64,000 nucleotides of DNA. Source: Mansonella perstans. Its lineage: Eukaryota > Nematoda > Chromadorea > Rhabditida > Onchocercidae. Where the stretch lies: the NCBI GenBank assembly GCA_037074765.1, contig JBAMDO010000005.1:329466-393465 (forward strand), read 5' to 3'. This document shows, piece after piece, positions 41,901 through 55,051 of this stretch. Under the pieces are notes generated by a model that worked only from the letters and a program-made list of their open reading frames with translations, was not told the origin of the DNA and ran no database searches. Within the stretch, counting starts at the first letter, position 1; each line of letters opens with the position of its first letter. A program made the translations under genes and the position numbers.

Positions 41901-44900
41901 AGTCTTACTGGCTTGTCCTGAAATTATCACATCAATCTGTCGTTGTGATGATTCACAGAACGGTATAATCCTCAAATGCTCACATACTGATGGATCCGAA
42001 GTCGTTTACATGTTAAAAGCTAATCAGATAAATTTAGGTCTCATCCAACATCTAGAAATGCAAGACTCTGGGTTGAAGCGTATTCCTGCTGGATTTTTTT
42101 CCGGATTATTTATCAAGAAACTAGATTTGTCATATAACAGTATTCTAGATATTGATGAAAACAGCTTTCTGGGGATGAGCGATGTTTTACAGGAGCTTAT
42201 ATTACATCATAATAATTTAACAGAACTACCATCTAAAGCACTAACACCACTATCAGCACTTTTACGGCTCGATTTATCCAACAATTCAATCGGTGATATT
42301 GAAGCGGAGCATATCTTTCCACCATCATCGAAGGTTTATCTTTGCTTATTATAACAAATTTATGCACCATACTACTTACAAATTCCAAAAATGGGAGTAT
42401 CATGCTTGTACTCGAATGACTCAGTAATATCTACGGTTGAAAATAGATCTTGAAGTCCATAATTTCCGTCTTCCTCATTTTATCTTAAATTCCTAGGATT
42501 TAAAGTTAAAAGTAATATTGTTCTAATATAACTCAACAGAAACCAAAAAGAAAAAAGAAATGAAGGTTACATATTCGTTGTCAAATGGATCTCCTATTGT
42601 GCTAGTTTTATGACTACACAATTATTATCACTACAGTATTTGAGTTCCAGCTGTCCTTTAGTTGTCCACAATAATAATATAATAAACGAGAAAGACGACT
42701 ACAAAAAAATCGATAAAGGAAGAGAATTAGCCATCTGTCCCCATAAAATCTTTAAGAAAAATTTTTCTAACGGTCCATTAAATTCAGCTCAAGTTTTTAT
42801 GTTTCTTTTTTTAATCTAGAAAATCATATTATAATAATCATAACATGTAAAATATGAGTTAAAATAACTTTCAGCTATATGATGTTAACTTAGCGAATAA
42901 TCGTATTTGTCAGATACATAAGAATGCATTTGATGATGTTAAACACAGTATACAAACGATTAACCTTGGCAGAAATTGTTTGAGAAGAGTGCCAGCGCCA
43001 GGTAAACTTGCATATTATTTTACTCTTTAGCTCACCTAGCATAGATTCTGTGCCTACTCATGCATATGATCAAAAGTGAAACTTTTTAAAACTGTTGGTG
43101 CTTTTTTTGTTCATTCGTTTATTCATTAAATATTTGCTTGTTTGATATTTCACCAAAATTGCTGAAAATATGTATTGGTGAGTGTAACTAGATTTAGTAA
43201 GAAGAGGTTAGCAGAAGTCTCTATGCAGATTTTGAACAAATTTCTGCAAAGAAGTTGGCATTTTCTCATCAATGTAAAGTGAATGATTATTTTTTTGTTT
43301 ATTAACTAAATTAAGGAATTTGTAGCAATTCGAGGACTGAAACAGCTAATGGCACTACATTTGCATAATAACTACATCAGCTCGCTGGAAGCATTGTCAT
43401 TTATGAATTTACCACTGATTAATTTGCTGAATTTGGCATCAAATCAGATTTCAAACATTCATAACCGAGCATTCCTCAATGTTCCAAACTTGCGATACTT
43501 GTACTTAACCCGAAATCGAATAGCAAATGTCAGTAAGCCCATCAATTCCTTCACTTCCTCATTTTTCATTTCCACTTCTCTTTGGCTTTTATAAATTGTG
43601 AAGACACTTATAACAACTACAAAACACTAAGTTTGTGTCCGCCCCTTTTCTCTCCCTATCTTTACTACTCTTTAAAACATAATTTCAATGAGATCAGGTC
43701 CCTAAACGATCTTTATGCTATCTGATACTAACCATCTTTTAATTTAGTTCAGAATAATACAAAATGGAATAAATTTGGTGATATTTTTGAAAAGGAAACT
43801 CCTCTCTGATTAAAGTATAAATGACTGACTTGAATTTGGTTTTAGATCTCACCATACCAGTTCAGTTCATTCGAACAACTCGAAATGCTTGATTTGACTG
43901 GAAATCATCTGACCGAACTACGGGAAAACTCATTTTCAAATTTGAAAAATCTACGACAACTATACCTAGGTGAAAACCGCATCAAAAGCATTAAACCAGG
44001 TGGTTTTGCGGATAGTTCGATAGTGATTCTAATTTTAAATTCAAATCAACTTCGAGAACTTCAAGAAGGAATGTTTGATGGATTAACTAAATTGCAACAA
44101 TTGGCCCTTAAAGACAACCAGGTTTGTTTCCTGCACTGGAAAAAATTATACTAGTTATTCTTCGGTATAATATTTACGCATCAGCAGCTGACCATTAGTT
44201 CCTTTTCAATAGCGAACCACCACAGATCAAATCAGAATGCCTCACTATGAAGTGTGGCTGTTTTCCAGCCTTATTTGCTATTAAAAAGTTGGGAAGGTAA
44301 AAAAAACCTTGACATACGTATATCACAATATCATTATATATATATCTGATAAATCCAATCCATGTCAGGAACTTTTTTAAATTTCTGTTTTCAAAAAATG
44401 AAGATTCTGGTCCGTAATTTCAAAATCTAAAAAACTGAAAAAAGGGCTGAATTCCTTTCTTAATCGTCAAAGAAACAGTTAATATTATATTTTACAAGCA
44501 ATCCTCGCCTTGAGGAATGATCTGTTATTTGAAAAGTTAGAGCTTATGTTTTTTCAGTTTTCAAATTTCCCTTATTTTACATAATCACCTATTAACCAAA
44601 CAGAACATTTTTATGCATTAACACTGTCTCCAAATAAAAAAGGAGATTCCGAAATTTGTTGAATTGATATCAGAAATTTAGAAGTAAAGAAAAGTTCCCA
44701 GACATCGTTAGCGTTTATGAAACATGTAATTTTTCAAAAGAACTAGGAAAGATTAATAAATATAGAAGGAACTTAGCAAATAAGTTTCAGATCCGAACCA
44801 TCGATCAGAATAGTTTTTACTCCAATCCAAGTTTAGCGATGCTTGATTTGAGTAATAATAAACTGGTGGAAATACCACCCTCAACATTTCTGGCTCAAGT

Positions 44901-47900
44901 TAATCTGTTCCTTATCGATCTGAGCGGTAACAAACTGGAGCGTACACCATACGAAGCATTCAGTCGACGAGTGAAAATAGTACTTCTACAGGGTTAGTAG
45001 TTACAGTTGTTGGACTTAGCAGACGAATTTCGAATATTTTTAATTAAGTTAAAACCAGTTTCCTCTGCCATGCAGGGCACAAGCTTTTGAATCAAAGTAA
45101 AATAAAACAAAATTTAACTGCAGAAAATCCTTTGGTCTGCTCAGAAGGAGTGCATATGCTACAACATGGTGTCGGGATCTACATATCAAGCAGTAAAGAC
45201 GTTATCTGTGGACCAGGCAGGAATCCTAGTCCAAACAGCACCGGAAATATTACTGATATTACAAGTACGCCGTCAAATACAACCTCAATTATGGTGGATG
45301 ATGGAGAAGACAGCAGTTTTAAAAAGGGGGAAAAGCTCCTGCCACCTAAAACTCTACCAGTTATTCGTCCACTATCCAACATCGATAATAAAGTTCGTTT
45401 ATTCCGTTATAATCTTCTCAAAATTTCTGAAAATTTCTGAAAATTTAAGCACACATATAATGGAAAACCCAAGTACCTGTGAAATAATTTTCCTTAAATT
45501 TATTTATAAAAATCAAAATGCACCTTATGATTTAAGGCAAACAAACCAGACGCTAGTGTTGACGAACGAAAAAAAATCGGTACGAATAAAGTGAATCCAT
45601 TAAGGCCTATTAATGCACCCGTAAACACACAACCCAGTTTATTTCTACAATCACCAGAGATGTTCAACACTAAGCAATTCACAGATGGTACAGGAGGTCG
45701 AGCTAGCACAATTTCTGAATCTCAAATTTTCGACGCAAGAAATTATAAAAATAAGCTGCCGGAAGATAGAGAAACGCGTGACAGGAACAGAGGTGGGAAT
45801 CATCAGCGTTCATTTGATACCAATAACATAATACATCCATTCCCGGTACCATTCTTAAAACGCCCTTCAAAACTATCAAAAGCGTATATAGCTGCACCCA
45901 GAACTACTACAGTTACGGATCCAGTATTTGCAAATAACAGGACATCCAGCGACCAGACATTGCCACCCAGTATTGTTGTTGCCAGTAATGTACAAGAATT
46001 TGACCACACTATCTCAGCACATGAGATTGACAGAGAAATCGATAAAAATTCCATGGAAAATACAAGGGAAGCACAGGCTAGTGGAGAACAAATTTTCTTT
46101 GATCTGGAAAATACAGAAAGGTGAGTCAACATGATACATAAAGCATCTAAAGCATAAACTTCAGAACCCGGATCTCGGAATTTAATTTTTGAACTTATTT
46201 TTGTCTTAATAAATTTTACAATTATTGAAAAATGTTAACTTAATCATATGCTAAATTACCATATTAAATCTCTTTTCACGTAATCACTTCCAAAAATCCT
46301 AACCAATATTCTGATTGATTCTTTCTGCTACTCAAACTCAAAACTCAAAAAACTACATTTCGTTGCATAGATGAACACACTTAGGACTGTTATCAGAGTT
46401 GTGAAATCGATATAGTGCCCAAGTTGAGCAAATGGTGCATTTTCTTTTTTATCAGGCTCGAACGTGTAACAACTCCATCGGTGATTATCCTGATTTGTTT
46501 GAGTACCGTTGCCATTGTAATGGCTGCTGTACTTATTGGTTTGTGTATTGCGAAGCATCGACGATTGCAAAGTTACCGTGGTTCGATGACAACCAATAGC
46601 GCTGCTCGTACTGATGCTTATGTTGCTGCACAGCTCGATATGATTTACGGAACAGTAAGACGGAATCGGTATGATTCTAACATTCCGAGATTCATTTCTT
46701 GAATAAATCACATTAAAATTTTTTATGTGGACAGCATTGCTTTCAGTGGATTCAAAACTAAACCAGTGATTGAAATCTGCGTAATACAGTAATGAATTTT
46801 AGAAATGTACCGATACTAAATCGATTTGATGATGGCCAGCCATGGATTTATGCGCCTACTTCGTACGGAACTACCGGCTACTACAAATAAAAATTTGGGA
46901 CCCTCTATCCGAAAAGTAACTTTAGGATCACAACTACTTAAGTCCGGTGCTCAAGTCGTCCCATTTTTCCTATCAACATTCCATGTAATTTTTTTTTTTT
47001 TTTTATATCCACATCATTGTCCGTTATATCTGCACATCCTTTTCCCATTTTTTAATTTAAAAATTTCGGAAAATCTTACGATCGGATTCATTTTTCAACT
47101 GGGATTTTTGTTCAATTGCTTTAAACTTTGCAACCTTGATTTAACTTAAAAAAAGTACTTCACCTGTTTATGTATTATCAACCGTAATTTATTATTGCGA
47201 ACCTAAATACATAAAGGAAAGAGATCTAATTGCTGGAACAAATATGAGATTCAGCTTTATGCTCACTATTGTAAATTCTCAAGCAGAAAAAAAAAAATAA
47301 AAAATACTGATTTTTACGAAATGTTTAGAAAGTTTTCAGAATCTGAATCTCTGCTACTCAATATTTGTATTACAAAAAATTTTACGAAAAAATTCGTTTC
47401 AACCTGCACTGCAATATGAATAAAACAGTGGAAACAAAAAATTTTACTGGCCATCCTTTGTAACAATCTTTCATTCTGCTGTATTCAGACACAAAAAGTT
47501 TTTCAATTAATGGTCGAAAATAAAAGAAAGGACATACAGTGAATTTGCTAATCAGAAAATAATCATCTAGAAATCATTCACATAACTAATGGAAGCCAAG
47601 AGGTAAACATGTAATGGGAACGCAGACAGTTCAAACCACCAGTAGGGAAAGTCATCCTGAGCGTGTGATAGCATCTCACGAAAGTGGAATCCGAGCCCTT
47701 TTCTCGATGTAGAACAGATGAAAGAATGACAATGTCAAAGTTTGTTTTTATTTCCAGCGGCGCGGATGTATTAAATAATTTTCAGTAAGGAATAATTTTA
47801 AGCCGTGAAATTCATAATTCAAATATCTAAAGCAGGTAAGCTTATTCTCGAAATTAAAGGATGTGGTAAACCTATTGTTTTAAAGTGGAGTTCATTATCC

Positions 47901-50900
47901 TCAGTAATTTTACTTCAACTCAGCTCTACTGCTGAAACTTACATAGTTTTAAAAATTGAATTCTCAGTTAGGCAATTAAATTTAACCCGAGGTTCCGATT
48001 ACCATTGTAAAAAATTAGTGATTCAAGACACTTATGCTATCTAAACGCTTCTTTCTTCGTATTATCAGATCGAGGGTAAATCCATAAGTTTGCTATTAAA
48101 TATATTTCAATTTTCAATGAATCAAGAAATCGCTTCTTTAGATGATGTGGAACTCATACAATTAGAGATCAACAAATAAAAAAAACTCTGGATTTCTTTA
48201 AGGAATGTGAACCAAAATTAACATCAAACTTTTGCGAACAGTCTCTGTGATGTGAAAACTGTGTTGGTCACCACTGATTAATCAGACATACATACAATTT
48301 GAAACTTTGTTTTCCAGCGGAATTATGTACTCCTTACATAGAGTACTACTGTATAAAATTTTGTGTTTCACGAAACAGGAGATAGACTGATCCGTAGCAA
48401 GAACAAGCGACTGTGGCCTTGACCTGATAACATTGAGAAGATGACTGATGATGTTGAATTGTTTGGATGCATTGCGCAAAAGGTAAAGATATGAAAAGGG
48501 CGGCGACCTTCCTAGTTCCTGTTTTTCTTCTGCAAACTCTCGCCCCACATCTCAAATCACCCACCATTATCTGTCACCTTATTGCTCAGTGTCAGATGTA
48601 AATCGTCCTCACCTCAAGCAGAATCTGCTCCCATAGTGAAAACCCAATATCCATCGGAAGCTGTTAGTAAGTAAAGTATCGTCTTCAGCATATTTTAAAA
48701 TCTGTTTTAATTCTTAAAAATGACGCAGTATCGAGTGATCCTATTTTTTTCTGTATTTGTCAACTGTGCATTAGCATTTTGCCCAAAATTTCTGAAAAAT
48801 CAAACAACCTGTTCGTGCTTCGCCTACATTGATGGCATCGTGATTCGATGCAGCGGTCAAAATGGACCAGCTGTAGTAGAACAGCTCAAAAAGACACCAA
48901 CTGAAATACGCGAACTAGCACTTGAAAATGCTAATATTGTCGAGGTTGGATTTTAAAAAATTTTTCCTTTCCAAATGAATGAAACCCTAAGGTCACAAGT
49001 TTGTTCGAACACACGAAATAACTTAGAATTGTGCGAACTGTCGGAGTTCCAAATTTCACACTTGATGTAAATTTTTTGTTATTGAAGTTCAAATTTCGTT
49101 ATGCAGATCGGAAGAAATGCGTTCAGAAATTTGCGGATCAAGAAACTAATTCTGGACAATAATCGTATCCGTGCGCTGCATCCGCAAGCGTTCCGTGGCC
49201 TGGAATCTGTGATGCTTGAGCTTTCAATTTCTAAAAATAAGCTAACTGCTATTCCGACTGATTCACTTGTCGGAATGCATGCTCTACGCGTACTCAGCCT
49301 ACGCTGTAACAAAATTGGGGATATTAATGCACCTGCTTTCCAGAATATGTCCAGCATGATCGATTTAAATCTCGAATGTAATCAGGTAAAAATTCTTGAA
49401 ATTTAAGCTATTTCCTTTCTTAAATAAACCTCATACAACTAATGATGTCTAAAACAAGCCTCAGCATCCTTCACTTCTAAACTAAGCAGACAGACTAATA
49501 AATAACAGACGGCTTTCTAAGAGAAATCCACTCAGATTTGCAATATCGAAGGATCAGTATTCAATGAAGTGAAAGATACTTTGCAAAACCTAATCTTAGA
49601 TAACAACTGCCTATCAGCTGTACCTTCTGAAGCTCTTCGAGGTCTGGATAACCTTATCGGTTTACACATGAAATACAATGAGGTAAGAATTAAAATATCA
49701 CTAAAAAAAATCTTACTAGCAGTTTTACATGAAATAAGGACGTAAAAAACTGATTCAATTTGTACTTTAGACAACAAATCCTATTCAAATTGCGTATTTC
49801 AACTACTACATCGAGTAACTTTTCTGGAAGATTTCTTCCGATTCTTTTCAGAAAAGCTCGAAGATTGGTCCAAGAACTCCAAATGTTCTTTAGGTCTTAA
49901 AGTAAAGTAAGGCGCTATGTAACGAAGGCCACCAAACAGTTAGATCAATGCAAAATGCTGTTTTGATAAATATAACTTTAAATTCAGATTAAACAACTGG
50001 AGAGTATGCAGTTAACTAATCTAAGCAGTTTAACAATCCTCTCACTCACTGGAAATAAAATTTCTACGATTGAAAATGATTTTATGCCACAAGCCGATAA
50101 TCTTCGTTATCTCTATTTGGGTAATAATAATTTAGAAACTATTGGAGAAGGAGCACTGCATCAATTCAAACAAGTCCAGGTAAAAAAATTTAACTGCAAA
50201 ATTGAAAAAAAGCATTCCACTTCTAAAACTAATCGAATATTTATTAAGAGACAATTATTCTTTGCATTCGAGGAATCTACAGAAACATTCCCAAACAAAT
50301 TAAAAATTTGTTAAAGCCAAATTGTGTTTGCTAGCTATTCAATGATTGATTCTGCAGGTCATCGATATGAGCTATAACTATTTCACTAAGATAACGGGCG
50401 ACATGTTTTCTGGTCTGCAACATCTACAGCATCTCAATCTAGAGGGCAATCAAATAAAGGTTACTGCGGAAACAATATTTCCCATGTATTATTTAATAAA
50501 AGGAAAAATTATGCCCAAATCATTAAGGTATTTGGAGATAGTGCGTTCAAAAATTTCAATATCTCAATTTCGTTACGTCAATATGGACGAAAAAATTTTT
50601 CAGGACATAGCATCTGGCGCATTTGCAACGACACCATTACTTCTATTGTGGTTACGAAACAACTGTTTGGGATCCGTATCACCAAACCTGTTTCAAGGTA
50701 CACCTTTTCTACGACAGGTGTCTCTTGCCAACAACAACATCAGAACGATAGAGGTAATACAAATTGTGCATCATCATAGATTATTTTTTACACTATGTTG
50801 ACCATTCGTCTGTATAGTTATGTCTTTTACGATGATCTTTACAGTGCCGAGAACTTCTAACTAGATTTCGACCAAATAATAATTCCTACCTTTCCTGTTA

Positions 50901-53900
50901 AAATAAAATCAAATTATTGTATTCCAGCCCTTAAGCTTCGCACACTTAGCTAATTTGCATACTCTGGACTTGTCGCACAACAAAATATACATTATCGAAC
51001 CAAGCGCCATTATTGGTTCCGACTATCTAATGGTTCGGTTACAAGGTTTGCTTCATCTGCTGTCTTAAAAAATTATGCTAATAAGTGGTTAAAAAATCTC
51101 TCAACAAACCGAAAAATCAATGATTTGTTTCATACCAAAATTATTGTAAATATCCAGAAGATAAAAAATATGAAAAGTGATATTTAAAACTCAAATAATG
51201 CTCTAGTTCTTACTGATTTTATTCAGAAAACCCGATGGTTTGCCTACAAGATGGCTTTCACGTAATGAATGGAAAAGAGGCAATAAACCTCACAACGGAG
51301 ACCAATTTAATTTGTAAAACAAATTACACGAAGAATTTGGAGGATATATGCCCCAAAAACAGCGATGTGCCACAACCGCCATTGTGTTGCTTGAAATCTA
51401 CGCCAAGTATTTTTTTAAAAATTTATAATTTGGGCACATCAAATAAACCATTTGTTCCACAATCCCAGTGTTTCTGGACAAGACATGAAATCCTACCCAT
51501 GTAAAAATTTCTAAAACATCTAGAAATTTCCAATTCATTTCCAGAAGCTCGTGAAACAAGTTCAACGTTACCTTTGGAAACACGAACAACTACAACATTA
51601 ACAGCTGCACCAACTTATGAAACTCTAAATATTCACCCAAATATTGCTCATAGTAAGAAATTCAACACTGAAAGGTTTATGCGTCTTTCACAAAGACCTC
51701 CGGGATATCACTCATCACCTGTTCTACGATATCGCTTACCAACACAATCGAAACCCTCAGACACTGCTATACTTGGTAAAAGTGCCAAAAGCGAAGCAAC
51801 TCAAGTGAGTATTGTAATCAATAAATATAGTTATCAAATTAGACGAACAAGTTAATTATTTGAGAATAAAGTTAAAAATTTGGAGATGATTCAGTAAAAA
51901 TAAATTTTAAAGCGAACATAGGGCAACAGAAATTATACAGTTTTTCAAATAGAAGCTATATCCTTATTAGGCTGAAAAATCTTCGCGACTAGACAAACAT
52001 TTGGAGGAAATTCGGGCTCGATTACCACCTTCCGTACGCGTCGAACCGAAAGATAAAGAAGAACTTGTGGAATTCGTATCTGACAGTCATGTCGATTCAG
52101 TACAAACAAAAGATCATAGACAGCAGTAATTTATGGATTCTCTATGTACAATCATAAAACCTCAAAGAACGAAGCAAATCAGAACGGTTCCAATCAATTT
52201 TTCATCATATAGCAAAAATTCATTGTACTTCAAGTTGCATGCATATCATATTTCATAAAATAATACTTTACGATAATATTTGGACCGTGGCATTACCAAA
52301 CGTCTTATGTAATGAAGAACGGGACATTTAACGAGTTTATAAAGAAAAACTGAGTTGAAATTATGAATGAGGAATGAAAGACAATAATGTTAAAAAACTC
52401 CAGATATACAACCTTTTTAAAAAGTCCCAGAAGAATTCTATAGAAAAAAAAAACTAACCATCCGAGAACATCGCTGCTGATTGCAACAATGTTTCTTGGT
52501 CATACGCAGTTGGAATTGGCTGATTTGGCAGTATGATATTAAGCTCAGTCTGAAATTGGTTAGATTCATTCAAAAATTATAGATGTAAATTGATAACCTA
52601 GAAATCCATTAAGTCAATATCACTGATGAGAATAGGTATACCTCATCCAAGAAGCACATCATTTCAATTGCTATACCATTTCCATTGTTACGGTTAGCAG
52701 AGAAAAATTTCTGGTCACTAACAAGTTGATCCACAAAAGCTGATATATAAGAAGTTAAACGCATGATTTGAAGAAACTGAAAATGATTAACAGCAACCCG
52801 AATCATCGACATCGGTTGCAGTGCCACGCTTACCTGAAAAGCAAACGTATCGAAACCATTTATAGCCTTGTTCGACATTATTTTTTTTCTTTTTTTGTTT
52901 TGAACATTCAACATGAAATTGCAAATCTTTTTTCCAATCATAAAATTTTCAAACACATGTACTGACAATAAGGCATTCAAAATGAATTTCAAATACCTTC
53001 ATTGGTTTTATACCAATGAACGCATGGAAAGCAACGTCAGCAAGCAAAGGTGTACTTGATGTTTCTTCTACGGTATTTATTCGAACCGGTGATGTATTTA
53101 TCCAAATCCGCTCAGCTAAAATAAAATTGCTACAGAACATTTTGTGTTTTAGTTGCAGAAACACATACTGATTTATTCCTAATTATTCAGGATATCAACC
53201 AACCAGATAATTGACCTCCAAACGACAATTTAAAAATTCGAAGTCGACAAAAAAATATATTTGTTGGGCCTTCTAAAATCAGAGAGCTGTTGTCTTGCAC
53301 TGGAAATTTCGAAGTCCCAAATTTTGAAAGAACAAAGCATGATATTACCTTGGTCAACATCCTCATATGAATTTTGATTTAGCTGAAAGATGAAATCTTT
53401 CAATTTCTCTTTGCTAACCAATAGTTCAATACAATCGATGAAATCGATTATATTCGATGAAATCGATTTGAAAAACGAATTTGATCCACCATCGGAAACT
53501 GATTCACAATTAGTGGCCAACAAAGTGTTCATGCTTATCACAATCCTACATGCGAAATGCATATCCGATATAAACGGGTCTTTTAGCGGTATTATTATCT
53601 GGAATCTTGTCCAGTTTGAAAATTTGTCTAATAAAACATTGCACCATTTTTATGTTTTATCCCGTAAATATGGGAAATGATCGAAAACAGAAGAAAGAAA
53701 ATGATGTATAAGTAAACAAGATTTTGTTTAGCAGCCGAAATTTTACATAGCACTCATTAAAAATCGTCTTCTCTTAGCTTTCAACTCCAACATACCGAAA
53801 ATAAAGAGACCGACAAAAATTATTATCTTCGACAAAACGATAGATTCACTAGAATGTATATTTTGTATGTACCTTGGGCATGAGCAGATTGATTCGCAGA

Positions 53901-55013
53901 TATGTTTTGGGTATCTTCGGGACTTCATGCATTGCGCTAGAAATTTGCTGCAAAGTGAATAAAATAGTACTTGAAACAGGTTTTGAAAATTAGCAGAAAT
54001 ATTCCGGAAAGACCAGAAATGGTTTGCAAACATACCAACGCATATCTAATATCATCGATTATAAATGACAGCCATCGAATCGTTCTTTGGTCGACTACGA
54101 AAAAAAATGGACCAAGTAAAAGATGTGTGATATTTGAGGGCACTGAAAATCGGTTAATTAAAACTCTCCATAAAAGCGATAATTAACAGTAATTCTTTAA
54201 ACACTGCAATTAAAATGAATACCTGGAAAATTTTCAGATTCCGGATGATAAAAAGAAGTAAATTCGAGATGAAAAAGAGGACCATCGTCTCGTGCTGCGG
54301 TATTTAATTTACGGTCTGACATAAACAGATTAAACAGTGCTTCTTTTTTGGAATTCATATCCGTCACACACTGTATAATAATATCGTACATTCGTACCAC
54401 GCAATTTTGAGACAATAACTTTGGCCACATATCAACTACTTGAGATTGTACAATGGTGTCTATAAAAGAAAGTGAAAGTGTAAAACAGAAAGTGGATCAA
54501 AATTTAGAACATGAGTGAACCAAATGACTGTCAAATAAAATGATGAGAACTACTCGGAATTTTGTGTCCAAAGAACAAGTGAATAATTCGAACCTATTTC
54601 AGTGCAAAGCTTCCGCAAATGGAATTGCAATATTTTATGGACCCAGTCAGCACAGTGATTTGCATTATCATATCGAATCCAGTCGCTGCGATCAGAAGCA
54701 GCGCTATTAGCTGGATAAAAATCAACAGATAGGCGTAGTAAAGTTACTTGTAGTGCACCGCAAATAATGTTCCAATTCTCAGGATAACCTGGCAACTTGC
54801 TTAAATTAATCATTTAATCAAAAAATTACAACTAAGCAAATAAGTGAATAAAATTTAACGATCAAAATCAAATAGGAATACGGGAAAAAAAGAAAAATCT
54901 AAATTTATGAGAAAACTTTGCATCACATATATCCCAGAATTTACTGAACAAACGAGGATCTATGTTCAACAACGACTTTCGAAGATGAGTTTCTCTTTGA
55001 TAAAAACAATTTT

Positions 55014-55051
<38 letters not shown>

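Larger units (their letters stand above)
29452..52458 (-). other. 23-kb BLTP3 intron that contains three opposite-strand genes
   Basis: The donor at the 52459/52458 boundary is G|GTTAGT, and the acceptor ends at 29452 (TATTTACAG). Phase is 1 on both sides. The three LRR genes at 32,981-52,129 lie wholly inside on the other strand, the last ending only about 330 bases from the donor. Other BLTP3 introns are mostly below 600 bases. Confidence 0.75.

Noticed and set aside
47600..47720. GC-richer stretch resembling a tRNA T-arm
   Set aside because: No acceptor stem or anticodon arm could be folded from it.
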